A DNA stretch of 64,000 nt from Bradysia coprophila (lineage: Eukaryota; Arthropoda; Insecta; Diptera; Sciaridae). Below are positions 48,101 to 59,084 of the stretch, one piece after another; positions within the stretch are counted from its first letter, which is position 1; each line of letters starts with the position of its first letter. The position numbers and the translations under genes are program-made. The notes under the pieces were generated by a model that saw nothing but the letters and a program-made list of their open reading frames with translations, was not told where the DNA came from and did not search any database. The stretch spans positions 2,052,150-2,116,149 of the forward strand of contig NW_023503501.1 of the NCBI RefSeq assembly GCF_014529535.1. Direction: 5' to 3'.

Positions 48101-51100
48101 AATTACTCTTCAGATGGTGAATCTGGCACTGTGCTAAATTCACATTACAGTGGAAACTGGCACGCATCAAACTTGCATGGTGCCAATTTACCCTACCCCG
48201 TCGTTGCTTTGTTTAAAACATTTTTTTGCCAACTGTGAAGCTTGTTACACCCCACTCAAATAAAAAGTTCCAAACAATTACATGTCAATGACGTAACGAC
48301 TCACTTTCCTTGAGTAATAGTAGGTTACATTTGATGCTACGAAAGTAATTCATAACTCATTACTCAGGTAACCATTTTGTGATAAAAGCAAGCTCAAAAG
48401 TGAGTTTTTGAGCAGAAAGCTTGATACAAGTATATCCGAGCCGTAGGCGAGGTGTACCTCGAGGTGTACAACACTTGTGAAAAAGATGGGTACTGAAGCT
48501 TTTTGTTCAAAAACACACGACTGAGTTTGCGACTATAGATCATCTTTAAGTTTCGCTACTTTCAGACGTAACCTCTCTTAAGTTTCGTTAAATGTCTCGT
48601 TCATTCATTCATTTATATTTTTTTAAAGTCACATTTCTAACGTCCTTGAAGAGTACCTATCATAAAATTGTGTCCTAATTAATGAATTACGTGGAAGGAT
48701 CCAATGTATTCTGTGTTAATGCCTGCCCTATGCGAAAGTTGACAATCACGTAGAAATTAACGAATAAAGAAACGAAAATGATCCACACGCAATGGATTGT
48801 TTTCGCAGGGGCAAATTGCTACGTAAAAGTCAACTTTCGCATAGGGCAGACAGTAAAATAATATTTTTGGTTAGGATGAATTGTCTAAATATCAATATGA
48901 AACTTTGCCCGGAACTCTGTACTTCCGTTCAAACTGTCTGGCCGAATGTCGACAGCGCCATATGATCGCCAATTGTAACTGTACAATTGACTTTTTATAC
49001 CCGACGGCAGACTATCCAATATGTAACATTAGCAGCTTCAAATGCTTGTACAATTTTGACGGTACGTACAGATGTTTTGCGTTTAAAAAGTGAATATATT
49101 GTAAATGTTGAATGATCGATTGTTTTAGCATTGTTCAATTATGAACGGCCGCCGAAAGGAAATCCATATTTCTCTGAGGAAGAGGAGGGTATCAGTTGCG
49201 ATTGCTTACCCGAATGTGAATCGATTGATTATAGTTTGGATGTATCACCCATTCAAAGGATGTTGTAAGCATAAATTTAAAATTTACTTTCACGTTTAGC
49301 ATTTGCGAGCGATTGCAACTTCACACGCTATTCAAATTCACGGGATTGAATTTAAAAAGAAAGCAAGAGGGAGTATAGGTCTAAGGAAGAGTCCGTAAAT
49401 TTTTCTGAAAAGTCTCATACATTTTGCGTGAGATTTTAGCATGACAAAATTTATGAACGACTTCCAAATTGCTATTTACCTTACGCAAATCGATGATCTA
49501 AACCCGCTCCGGGTAATTTTGTCTCTAATGACCTATTTTTGGTAATTTAATTCTTAAAAATCCTTCAAATGAACTTTAAAAATTTTACGGAATTAAGTTA
49601 CCAAAAATAAGTCATGGCCTAGACGCTAGACTGTGACACTATTGCACCTGAAGGCAAAGTTTCCTGGTGAGATTTTCAACTCTTTTTCATTTTCATCAGT
49701 GTATCATGATGGTAAAATCGATCGACGGTAAAAGACGTGAAATGTTTCAGCCGGAAATTATTTTCTTTGAAGTACGACAGTCGGCGACTTTCAAAGACCT
49801 TCAAATGAGTGACGAATTTTAATGCAGAACAGAACAGAACAGAACACAAAAACAGCTGAAACGAAATACGTCACTTATTTCAAAGACTGACTCCGCTGAC
49901 TGTATAAAGTTTCGAATGCTTACCGTCAACACATTCCAAGAACGGGCAAAGGAACAGAATTTATTAACTGTCAATTGGCCTCTTATACAAGCGCCCGTAA
50001 CGCAGTGGCTTGTACCAACATAAAAAACCGAATTTATATGAGAACTATGGACTACTGTGTCGTGGAGGCCTCTTCTTTAAATTCTCTTCTTTCGCCTGTT
50101 CTTGGATAGCGTTGTTACGTTACCGTTTTATCACGTTCACAACAGTGGTATAAGAAACCCGCCTTCGACTCCAATCTAATAACAAACTTTGCATGGACTG
50201 GAAACCAAGAAATCACGGATCACAACGCACTTGAAGGATGAGTGGTACTCTAAACAGGCTACTGAAACTGGACAGAGTATCATACAACTATAAAACACTG
50301 TACCATTTCAATCTAGGATCACTTTTGCTTGAAGTACGTTGCTGATGGTTCATAAAACGACATTCAGGCAACGCATGAAACGAACGGTCTCTTTTGTATG
50401 CCATTTTGTTTTGCTAAAATGGTCCCTGATGTACCGATGTTACGACCAAGGTTGTATATGAAGACGTTATGCCGACCGGTATGAACAACGTATAAACATC
50501 CTAGAGAGGTGTATTTGTGAGAGAAAATATTAAATTCTCTCACAAATTCGCCTCTCTAAGGTTTTTATGTGTCGTACGGTAAAGCGCTGGGTCCACTGAA
50601 TTGTGCTGTAATTTGAATACAAAATTGTAGCGCAATTTCAGTTCAGTTCAGACATGTTTGTCTGCGATACGGCCCCAGTGAAATAATGGCGATCGGCGTA
50701 ACCTCTTTATATACAACCTTGATTACGACAATATCATTGACTTGTAAGAAAGTTGAAGCAACACCACGAAAGCAGTCATTTTTTTCTATCCCAGAGACGC
50801 TGATGATAACACCATCTTAGTCGATTTTCACTTTCAACAATCGACAATGGTCAAATACAGAACGAGCATTGTATTCGGCTGGCTGGATCTGATGGGTATG
50901 CCAAATGCAATGAATTTCGTTCAATGTGCCATTTTGTTGTTCTAATCAGCCATCACTTCCAGTTGCTTTCGGCGGAATAGCTGGACTCTTTTTGGGCTGC
51001 TCTCTAATCAGTGTGGTAGAAGTGGCTTTCTATGTTGTCGTGGGACTATCAAAACTATTTCGGACAAAAACTACTGTTTTCGATTGGAAGAGGAGACACA

Positions 51101-51117
51101 AACCATCTAAACTTTGA
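45164..51117 (+). CDS. pickpocket-type DEG/ENaC sodium channel
   Basis: Amiloride-sensitive-type sodium channel subunit of the insect pickpocket family, at the plasma membrane of sensory, tracheal or other epithelial cells. Ten exons: 45164-45396, 45458-45661, 45720-45882, 46400-46585, 46645-46770, 47092-47241, 48875-49061, 49129-49264, 50795-50895 and 50963-51117; all phases agree and give about 546 residues. In order: cytoplasmic N terminus with NNSTVHGFRYL; TM1 in exon 2 (ITWFVLVVLALFG) followed by YPAITICNNN; the cysteine-rich ectodomain (CEELF, EYGICYTFN, WSGLRVNV, NCLAECRQRHMIANCNC, CDCLPEC); FHFQQSTMVKY before TM2; TM2 with GIAGLFLGCSLIS, including the GCS selectivity filter. ATG 45164 is the first after an upstream stop; a possible acceptor at 45131 suggests a 5' noncoding exon. 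AATAAA at 51238 and 51248. The four long introns (3, 5, 6, 8) all hold inverted-repeat elements; the other five are 58-67 nt. Which paralogue it is cannot be told. Confidence 0.92.
45920..46063. mobile_element. 144-bp Tc1/mariner-type MITE in channel intron 3
   Basis: The ends are CAGTCGGTAACACCTAAAAG and a near-complement (CTTTTAGGTGTTCATGACTG), flanked by TA at 45918-45919 and 46064-46065. It begins 37 bp after the exon 3 donor. Confidence 0.85.
46090..46365. mobile_element. foldback MITE in channel intron 3
   Basis: The left half (GTACATTGTACACG, AAACATTTTACTTCTGA, AACACGTAGAATTTTACGTT) is mirrored on the right (AACGTAAAATTCTACGTGTT, TCAGAAGTAAAATGTTTGTT, CGTGTACAATG). The arms are about 125 bp and imperfect. 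The right end is within about 35 bp of the exon 4 acceptor. Confidence 0.7.
46894..47009. mobile_element. 116-bp MITE in channel intron 5
   Basis: TAGCTATT at the left and AATAGCTA at the right, with inner arms AACTAGTTAGTAAAT and ATTTACTAACTAGTT. The arms are imperfect over about 40 bp. Confidence 0.7.
47384..47505. mobile_element. perfect 52-bp-arm hairpin in channel intron 6
   Basis: Arms 47384-47435 and 47454-47505 are exact reverse complements over 52 bp, starting TACAATCGCTAAACCGAAC, around an 18-nt loop. TA termini would fit a TA-target MITE. A transcript through it would fold into one long perfect duplex. Confidence 0.85.
47520..48205. mobile_element. repeat with GAATTTGGCACACG / GTGCCAAATTC arms
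   Basis: Words such as GAGAATTTGGCACACGC, GGTGCCAAATTCC, TGCATGGTGCCAAATTACTC and TGCATGGTGCCAATTTACCC occur in both orientations across this part of channel intron 6. 47695-47880 also repeats AAATTTGTC.TTTTACGA words. Likely one or two decayed foldback elements. Confidence 0.5.
48723..48849. mobile_element. 127-bp MITE next to the exon 7 acceptor
   Basis: CTGCCCTATGCGAAAGTTGA at the left and TCAACTTTCGCATAGGGCAG at the right, followed inward by CACGTAG / CTACGTA. The right end is 25 bp upstream of channel exon 7, so the branch point or pyrimidine tract may lie inside or very near the element. Confidence 0.8.
50223..50341. mobile_element. 119-bp MITE, same family as 14091-14251
   Basis: CAACGCACTTGAAGGATGAG at the left and GCTTGAAGTACGTTG at the right; it shares ACTGAAACTGGACAG with 14091-14251. 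It sits in channel intron 8. Confidence 0.75.
50457..50721. mobile_element. 265-bp hAT-like MITE in channel intron 8
   Basis: The ends are CAAGGTTGTATAT and ATATACAACCTTG. GTTACGAC precedes and ATTACGAC follows, an 8-bp target duplication with one change. It is the same family as 54593-54778 (CAAGGCTGTATA ends). A second inverted pair in its centre (AGAGAGG...TTTGTGAGAG, 50503-50562) may be a nested insertion. Confidence 0.78.
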
Positions 51118-51204
51118 GCTTGCACTGTTCACCATTCTTTAAAGCCACTGTCACTTGAGCAGGACAACTGGGAAGTGAAATTTTCGCTTTAATTTTTCTC
51201 ACAA

Positions 51205-51253
51205 TTTATTTCAAATAAGAAGCCGAGGAAAGATCCAAATAAATTAGAATAAA
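51205..51253. terminator. crossing polyadenylation signals of two convergent genes
   Basis: The channel (plus strand) has AATAAA at 51238-51243 and 51248-51253. The zinc-finger gene (minus strand) has AATAAA read from 51210-51205. Its signal lies beyond those of the channel, so the two 3' untranslated regions are predicted to overlap by some tens of bases. The stop codons are 228 bp apart. Confidence 0.55.
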
Positions 51254-51345
51254 CGTTGACTCATTTGCACAACAAACACACTCCACACTTAAGACTAATG
51301 TCATTTACAAAACCAAAAAATAATCACCACTTTGAATCGTCGGAA

Positions 51346-54143
51346 TTAACTGGAATTAAGGTCGTCCTCCTGCTGTAAAATATCCTCTTCATCCTCTTCC
51401 ATCAGCCCCTCATCATGTTCATAATCTGCATTCTCGTCGTAACTGTTCATTTGCTCCGATTCTGCTACATATCCATCGTCCAGCATGCCATCCGAAATGG
51501 CAGCAGTTTCCTCATAGTCATCGTCATAGTCCACCTCCACTTTGACTTTCGTCAGTAAGTCATTATCCGTATCGACATCGGTAGTTGTTTCAACATTCTC
51601 GTCTGCAGTGTCGTCGATGTGACCTCGAATATGATCGCCCAGTTCAGTTACCTGATAGACTGTAAAACAAATCGGACACGGATACCGATCGGATGACCTC
51701 ACCTTCACCTTAACATTCAGTTTCCCTTCAACGTCACTCTTGGGCAGGACGCCATGCACAACTCGTCTATGCTCAATCAAATTCACGTACAATTCGAACC
51801 GAACATGGCACATCTCGCATCGATAAGCGCCCGAGTGGATCCTCAAATGTTCCACCTTTTCCTTGGACGTTTCGAACCGTTCACCGCACTGGTTACACTT
51901 GTACGGTTTCACGTTCCGATGCGTCTTTATGTGGCACAGCATATGGTCGGGTCGGTTGAATTTTTTATCACAAAATTCGCATTCGTATCGTTTCTGGTTG
52001 CTGTGGATGGTCATATGGCGCTTCTGATGTTCCAGCCGCGAAAAGCCTTGACCGCATATGTTGCATTTGAACGGTTTCTGTGATGAATGGATGCTGTAGT
52101 GCCGTTTCAGATGGCTTCGTTTAGTGTAGACCTTGTCACACTTATCACAAGCGAACGTTTGCGGCTGGCCAGGCTCTGTATCCGCTGTAACAGTGTCGTC
52201 GTGCGCTTCAGCCTTGGCCATGTCACCGTTGATATGTGTCATGAGATGTTTCATCTGATCGCCCACTTGGAAAAAGCTTTTATCGCAAAAATTGCACTTG
52301 TACGGTCGGATACCGGTATGGATGATAACGTGGCGCTGCAGATGCTCCATACGATAGAAACCTTTATCGCACTGATCACATTTGAACGGTTTCACTCCGG
52401 AATGAATAATGGCGTGACGATTCAGATGGTTCCGGTTCAGGAAAACTTTATTACAGACTTGGCATCGAAACAGCCCATCCTCTGACTTATTTACCGTTTT
52501 GTTGTCGTCGGTTGTTTTCATTGGAGTGAGTAGGTCTTCACACGAATCGTCTTTACCATCATTATCCGGCTCACCGGACGAAGCATCGTCCTTGTTACAG
52601 GTCCCCTCATCCGAATTGGCATTCAAGTTGATATCAGGTGCAACCAGTACGATCTCCACATCGTCTGTGTCTTTGGCGTCCATTTCACTGGAGTCCAAAT
52701 TTTCGTCCGCTTCGCTCGTTATTGGCTGGATGTTGCCGCATTGAATTTCGTACATTTTTTCGTTGATTTTCTCTTCCAGACTCCGGAAATCGGGAGGATC
52801 GCATCCGTATTCATTAGCACCGGGCACTCCAATGTGCGGCCTTTTCACAACAATGCCAAAATTGACGAGCAAACAGCTGGCCATATGTTTGTACTTGTTG
52901 TCTTTCCGGGAAAAAGACTTTGCACAAATGTCGCACTCGAATGGCTTGGCGCCGGAATGTATTAAAATGTGTCGGTTCAGGTGGTCCTTGCGCGAAAACA
53001 TTTTGTCGCACGTCGGACATTTGAATACTTTTTCCTGTTCGATTGACGATTCGGTTCTGACGCTGACCGCTATCGGTATTTGAGGATCAACCGCCGAATC
53101 GGACTGTTGTGCGTCACTAGCGGCAACAATTTGTTTGCTGGCCTCTTCTTTGATTTTGACCCAATTGTGTGTCTTCATGTGACTGTTTTTATGGTCTATC
53201 CTACCGAACGCCTTCCCGCACACTTCGCACTGAAATGGACGCTCGCCACTGTGGATCCTCTGATGGACATTTAAACGATTTAACTGGAAGGGGGGAGGAT
53301 AAGAAACTCTAAAAATCGTTGTTCATGGTAAAGGGACGGTTTGCAAACCTGCGAGAATCCCTTGCCACACACGTCACAGTTAAATCGCCGTTCGCCGGTG
53401 TGAATTGCCATGTGACGTGTTCGGTTTTCCATTCTCGTAAACTTTTCATGGCATATAGTGCATTCGAATGGTTTCTGGAAGTAATTTTGACAAATTAGAT
53501 TCGATCGGCCAATTTCAACCTGATCAATCCTTCACTCTATCCACGACATAGTAAAACAAACCAGAAACAGTCGAGTGAATTGGGTGAATGGGTAGGCTCT
53601 TGACGTTTACTAACGACTTTTACGGGATTAGTGACCGCTCCTGGCCAGTTTTACTACGTCGTGTTGTGGCTCATTCAAGAATACCTCTCCCGTGTGCAGC
53701 AGTTGATGTCTTCGTACGTGACTTAACCGGCCAAATGATTTATGACAAACATCGCAAGAAAACGGCTTCAGAGCTTTGTCCTTATCTTCGTGGTACTGGT
53801 AGCCAGCGTCCACTAACTTACGTTTAATATCCATCGACATTTGCTCGAACTGAGATGTATCTGTCGATGTTTGATCAGTTTGTTGATTGTTTGCATCAGC
53901 AACTGTTGCCGATGGAAAGGTTTGTGGTGCATTTTGTACGATTTGTAATGGCATATTGTATCCCTGATAGTAATAATTTTCCACTCCTACACCACCGTCG
54001 GGTGGTTGGACGGCGTGGGGTGTTTCTGCAGAGGGTAAATGTAATGGCCGATAGGGGAAAACCATTTGTGGCTGATACATTTCACCGTAATTGTAACCAT
54101 CGTTTTGTTCCGTTTTTATAATGAAGGGCACTTGAATATTCAT
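51346..54143 (-). CDS. C2H2 zinc-finger protein with 15 fingers
   Basis: Probable nuclear DNA-binding transcription regulator. Minus-strand exons 54143-53685, 53474-53349 and 53283-51346, all phase 0, give 840 residues; introns are 210 and 65 nt. The N-terminal ~130 residues are rich in Q, Y and P without a ZAD or BTB domain. Fingers: one at the end of exon 1 (FSCDVCHKSF), one in exon 2, one split by intron 2 (FNCDVCGKGFSQ / LNRLNVHQRIH), and twelve in exon 3 in clusters separated by acidic linkers, with HTGE/HSGE-type links (HTGERRF, HSGERPF). One finger ends in C instead of the last H (DNKYKHMASC), and the last (YPCPICFTVYQ) is divergent. The C terminus is strongly acidic (EEDEEDILQQEDD). 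ATG 54143 is the first Met in frame. I cannot name the orthologue. Confidence 0.92.
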
Positions 54144-54490
54144 TTCGTTCGATAACAACGCTATTTGGTAACTTGATTATTCGTCGCTTTTATCTAATTT
54201 TGTTTAAACGTCTACTACCTAGTCAATATTATTTCGAGTAAACAATCGACACAATTCACAAACTTTTTTCTCTTCTGTACACATTGACAGCAGCTGTCGA
54301 GTTGCCATAAAATTGATTTTTTATCAAAATTTGTCCAGTGTTGCTGTACGTAGTTTTATAGATGGGTTTTGAATGTTATAGCGCTGGCTTTTCGTGTTTC
54401 TTTAGTTGTGATTTTACTAAATGTAGTTTCTGCTTTCATCTCCGTCAAGATACGAATATTAAGAGTTAAGAACATACAAGAATCGTCACC

Positions 54491-54910
54491 CTGGGCGCCG
54501 ATTCTTGTGAATTTAATAATTTGTAATTTGACAGTTGTCACCTTTAATGGAGGAGCGGTCCATACGATTCGTTACTTTTAAGATGACGGGCGCAAGGCTG
54601 TATACTTTGGGGAGGTCACGCAGATGCAGATACGCGGGTTACACACCACGTTTCATACAAAAAATTCACCACGCCATACAAATTCAATTTTGGTGAATTT
54701 GTTTGTATGGAAAAGGTGTGTTCCCGCGTATCTAATAAAATGGCGATCTGCGTGACCTCCCCAAAGTATACAGCCTTGGACGGGCGTAGATTCTCATAGC
54801 ATTCGTAACATTAGGAAATCGTAATTTGACAGTTGCACGCGTAAAATCTTATAAGAACTGTCAAGTTACGAATTCTTAAAGTTTTGAATGCTTCGAGAAT
54901 CGGCGCCCTG
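54491..54910. mobile_element. older foldback element split by 54593-54778
   Basis: CTGGGCGCCGATTCTTG at the left is mirrored by CGAGAATCGGCGCCCTG at the right; the arms share GTAATTTGACAGTTG. The hAT-like MITE inserted into it. It lies upstream of the zinc-finger gene. Confidence 0.65.
54593..54778. mobile_element. 186-bp hAT-like MITE with exact 8-bp TSD
   Basis: The ends are CAAGGCTGTATACTTTGGGG and its complement, with arms continuing through AGGTCACGCAGAT. GACGGGCG flanks both sides exactly (54585-54592 and 54779-54786). It is a sister of 50457-50721. Confidence 0.88.
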
Positions 54911-55014
54911 AAGTATCTTCATCGCCTGAACTCTTAATTTTGAGAGCATAGTCGATTGAACAAAATGTCGAAGCACATGATTTGAACCAATTTTTATTTT
55001 ACGTTTGGTCTTTG

Positions 55015-55996
55015 CTATTCTGCCCTACTTTGCAAGAAAAACACATGTCTTTTATGCAATTTATTTGTTGCCATTTTTCGAGAAAAAGTTTTTTATGCGA
55101 TTTTCAAAATTTCGTCAAAGAAACTGCATAAAAAACTTCTTGTTCTAATTAAAATTGCATAAAGAACTTCTTGGTGAAAAATGACAACAAATAAATCGCA
55201 TAAAAAACATATTTTAACTGATTTTGTATTGAAATTTGACAAGAAGTTTTTTATCGAATTTATTTGTAAGAAAAGTCTTTTATGCAATTTATTTGTTGCC
55301 ATTTTTCGCCCAAACGTTTTTTATACGATTTATTTTTTGGTAAAAAATAGTATTTTGCATAACAAGGGGCGAAAGTAAAAAAATTCAAACGTGTGAAGTT
55401 TGCAGCCCGCGCCGCAGGCAAGGGCGGCAATCACACGATTTGAATTTTTTTACTTTTGCCCCGAGTGATGCATACTATTTTTTATGCCAAATACTGCGGA
55501 AGATTTGTATTTTCGGTCCGAAACAAAACATAATTTAAATTAAACTGTTGAGTTAGCAACAAAATTTGCTGTAGAAACACCAAAATGCCGAAAAGCGCGG
55601 GGGTCCAGGGGGCGGCAGCCCCCTGGTATAAAAATAAAAACAATTTAACAAATGAAATTACTGTAAACATACATTCACTTGCTCACAAAACATTTGGCTA
55701 TCGTCAACACAACACTACACTCAATGCGTACTTTCAATCAAGTGAACATGTGTTTTCGAGACATATGAGGACCGAAAGTAAAATGATGACAGTGACATTT
55801 ACTTTCGGCCCGCAAATACGCAAGCCCACGGGGCGAAAGTAAAATGATGACAGTGACATTTACTTTCGGCCCAAGGCCTGAATTTTTTTACTTTCGGTCA
55901 CCATTTGAGGACCGAAAATACAAACTTTCGCAGTATTTGGCATAAAAAAAAATTGAAAATAGGCTAAGAAGTTTTTCTTGCAAAGTAGGGCAGTAT
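55015..55996. mobile_element. ~980-bp foldback element
   Basis: CTGCCCTACTTTGCAAGAAA at the left is mirrored by TTTCTTGCAAAGTAGGGCAG at the right. Inside are reiterated TTATTTGTTGCCATTTTTCG words (55060-55320), an inverted pair with ATGCCAAATACTGCG (55484-55525 and 55905-55945), and GTGACATTTACTTTCGGCCC twice. A GC-rich palindrome CCAGGGGGCGGCAGCCCCCTGG-like block is at about 55603-55626. No transposase is recognised. Confidence 0.7.
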
Positions 55997-57067
55997 TTTC
56001 ATGCCATTTAATACTTGTCCTCATTTTGTAAAATGATGGAATCTGTTCTCAACAATGTTGAGTGATAATTATTATTCCCTTGACTGAAAGTCAGGGTCTT
56101 ACGCCAGAAAATACCGAAAAATGTCTGTAACCATACATGTACACTTTGATTGAAAATGTATGAAATGTTATGAAAAACGTTAATGTCTGTAACCGTTTTT
56201 TTCTTGTGGGCAGGATAACTCGAGTAATTCTTAACCAATTTCAACAATTTTTTTTTTAATCGATGTGGAATTAAATTCTCGAGGCTAAGTTCGAAGATGA
56301 GCCATGTGGGATTAAGAATCTGGAAGTTATTCCAGAAAAACCTGATTTTACACTGTTGATAACTTCTCTATTAAATACGATACGATTACTTTGATGAAAT
56401 TTGATTTTTTTTGGATGTGTGTGTAAATCATGTGAATTTGTTTTCGCCAACGATTGATATTAGAATTTATGGTAGACTATCAACTTGATAGTTGACTATC
56501 AACTTGTGAAATGTTATGAAAAACGTTAAATGTCTGTAACCGTTTTTTCTTGTGGGCAGGATAACTCGAGTAATTCTTAACCAATTTCAACAAATTTTTT
56601 TTTATCGATGTGGAATTAAATTGTCGAGGCTAAGTTCGAAGATGAGCCATGTGGGATTAAGAATCTGGAAGTTATTCCAGGAAAACCTGATTTTACACTG
56701 TTGATAATTTCTCTATTAAATACGATACGATTGCTTTGGTGAAATTTGATTTTTTTAGGGTGTGTGTAAATCATTTGAATTTGTTTTCGCCAACGAATTA
56801 TATTAGAATTGATGGTATACAATCAACTTGATAATTGACTATCAAATTTGACAGTTGACTATCAACTTGCTTGATAGTTGACTATCAAATTCGACAGTTG
56901 ACTATCAAATTTGATAGTTGGCTATTTGAATATCAATTATGAATTTATGTATAAAAAGAACGCATTAGCTATGTCTTTTGTCACTCCAGAATCATCTTAT
57001 AAAGAGTACACATCGATCTAATGATCTATGATCTAATACCATAAAATGTTTGTCGCCTAACAATGTA

Positions 57068-57162
57068 CAATTATCAAAAATTAAAAAGTATCACATTTTT
57101 GTTTTATGTGTGTTTTACCTATTGAAAACGAAAATGTGATACTTTTTAATTTTTGATAATTG
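57068..57162. mobile_element. 95-bp MITE with TA duplication and an in-window empty site
   Basis: CAATTATCAAAAATTAAAAA and its complement form arms of about 33 bp; TA flanks both sides (57066-57067 and 57163-57164). The sister copy at 36757-36790 reads CCTAACAATGTATGAAATGT without the element, while here the same sequence is split at TA. Confidence 0.92.
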
Positions 57163-57499
57163 TATGAAATGTGAAGAAAAACGTAATTGTTTGTAACCTA
57201 TTTTTTTTTTGTCACCACGATAACTTGAGTAATTCATAACCGATTTTGATGATTTTTTTTTAATCGACGAGGAATGGGATTCCTGAGGCTAAGTTCGACG
57301 ATAAGCTATGTGTGATCAACGCTTCGGAAGTTATGCCAAAAAATAGAAATGTAATAAATGAACAATATAGTTGATTTTCGATAATTGGTATTTGATAATT
57401 GCTATTTTATATTTTATTAATTAACAAGCAGCATATACCTAAAATTACATATACACTACAGTGAGTATATAGTATTACAAAAGTCAAGCAATTCTAACA

Positions 57500-58040
57500 T
57501 TAGACAACTTCGACGAGTTACGGTATCGTAATGCAATATTAGACAGCTCGGACGAGCGATAAGTTTGATATTAGATCAAACCTAATATTGGACAACTCTG
57601 ACGAGTGTGAAGTTTGCGGCCCGAGCGAAGCGAGGGTCGTAATTCACACGAGTTGCAGTATCGTATTGCAATATTAGACAGCTCGGACGAACGTTAAGTT
57701 TGCGGCCAAAGCAAACCAAACATTAGACAACTACGACGACTGAAGTTTGCGGAGCGAAGCCTGGGTTGTAATTCACACGAGTTGCGGTATCGTATTGCAA
57801 TATTAGACAGCTCGGACGAGCGAGAAGTTTGCGATTAGACTAAAACTTATTATTAGACAACTCTGACGAGTGTGAAGTTTGCGGCCCGAGCGAAGCGAGT
57901 GTCGTAATTCACAAGAGTTGCAGTGTCGTATTGCAATATTAGACAGCTCGGACGAGCGATAAGTTTGCGGCCAAAGCAAACCAAACATTAGACAACTACG
58001 ACGACTAAAGTTTGTGGAGCGAAGCGAGGGTTGTAATTCA
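57500..58040. repeat. satellite units inside copy C
   Basis: Units like those at 37644-38020, with GAAGTTTGCGGCCCGAGCGA, TCGTATTGCAATATTAGACA and CTAATATT.GACAACTCTG words; here several are shortened or altered (CAAAGCAAACCAAACATTAG variants near 57710 and 57975). Confidence 0.8.
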
Positions 58041-59084
58041 CACGAGCTGCGGTTATTCCCTTGACTGAAAGTCAGGGTCTTACACCAGAAAATACCGAAA
58101 TATGTGGGTAACAAAAAAGTTTACTGTGCTTGAAAATGTATGAAATGGCATGAAAAACGTTTAATCTGGGTAACAAAAAATCGTTCAAGGCACGATTTTT
58201 TTTTAAATATGTGGAAGTAAAATACCAACGCTAAGTTCGAAGATGGGCTATGTGGGACGAAGGATCTGGAAGCTATGCCATAAAAACAGGATTTTACACT
58301 GTTGATTATAGCCTCAATCGAAAAAGATTACTTTGATGAAATTTGAATTTGTTGCGTAGTGTGTGTAAATCGTATAAGAATGTTTTCGATGATGTGCATG
58401 AAACAAATAGGAAGAAAAATTTCGTCAGTACATGCCCAGCCTCTAACCGGTAAACATCTCTTGTTAGTGAACTGCTAACAACTTGATAGTTGACTAACAA
58501 ATTTGATAGTTGACTAACAAATCTGATAGTTGACTAACAAATCTGATAGTTGACTAACAAAAATCCGTCTACTAAATACCAAAGAAAGATGTTTTTAATG
58601 TAATGAGAAGGCGTTTTGTTCGTTCCCAGGGAATTCATCCTTCTACGAAATGGGTTTTTTTTAAATTTTTTACCAAAGTGAAAAGGCCTCTCATCGTTCC
58701 ATATTCGTTAAACTTCGCATCTACTCTGATTCAATTCGACAAAATGGCAATCAAACAGAATAATACATAGCTCATACGAGTTTGATTGGTTGATTGAAAA
58801 TCTTGCTGCAAATTTATAAGAAACATAAGAACTCAAAGATCATTCGGTCTTACGTTCAAAGATTTTTTGAAGAATTTTGTTGTAATGTATAGAGTAATCG
58901 ATATATTAATGTTCTAAATTTGACAATTTTTTTTAGGAATACAGCATATGTAAAAATAAATTAGGATCAAATGTAGGCATTTGTATCAGTGATGCTTCGG
59001 AAGTTCAACAATGAAAATGATCAAAAAGATATTGAAAAAAATTATCAGTCAAGGGACCTGACCCGCCCAAAAGGTGGGACCTAG

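Larger units (their letters stand above)
56082..59084. mobile_element. large foldback family, copy C (~3.0 kb)
   Basis: It starts TTATTCCCTTGACTGAAAGT and ends TCAGTCAAGGGACCTGACCC plus AAGGTGGGACCTAG. A second internal 5' end is at 58053. 56160-56470 and 56510-56800 are a tandem duplication of the same module; GATAGTTGACTATCAA words fill 56480-56930 and TTGATAGTTGACTAACAAAT words fill 58480-58560; satellite units occupy 57500-58040. The MITE 57068-57162 is nested in it. No transposase seen. Confidence 0.65.

Noticed and set aside
51754-53274. Long plus-strand frames opposite the zinc-finger gene
   Set aside because: They are antisense shadows of the minus-strand zinc-finger exons.
55585-55842. 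85-codon frame with GVQGAAAPW
   Set aside because: It reads across a GC-rich palindrome inside a foldback element and has no family motif.
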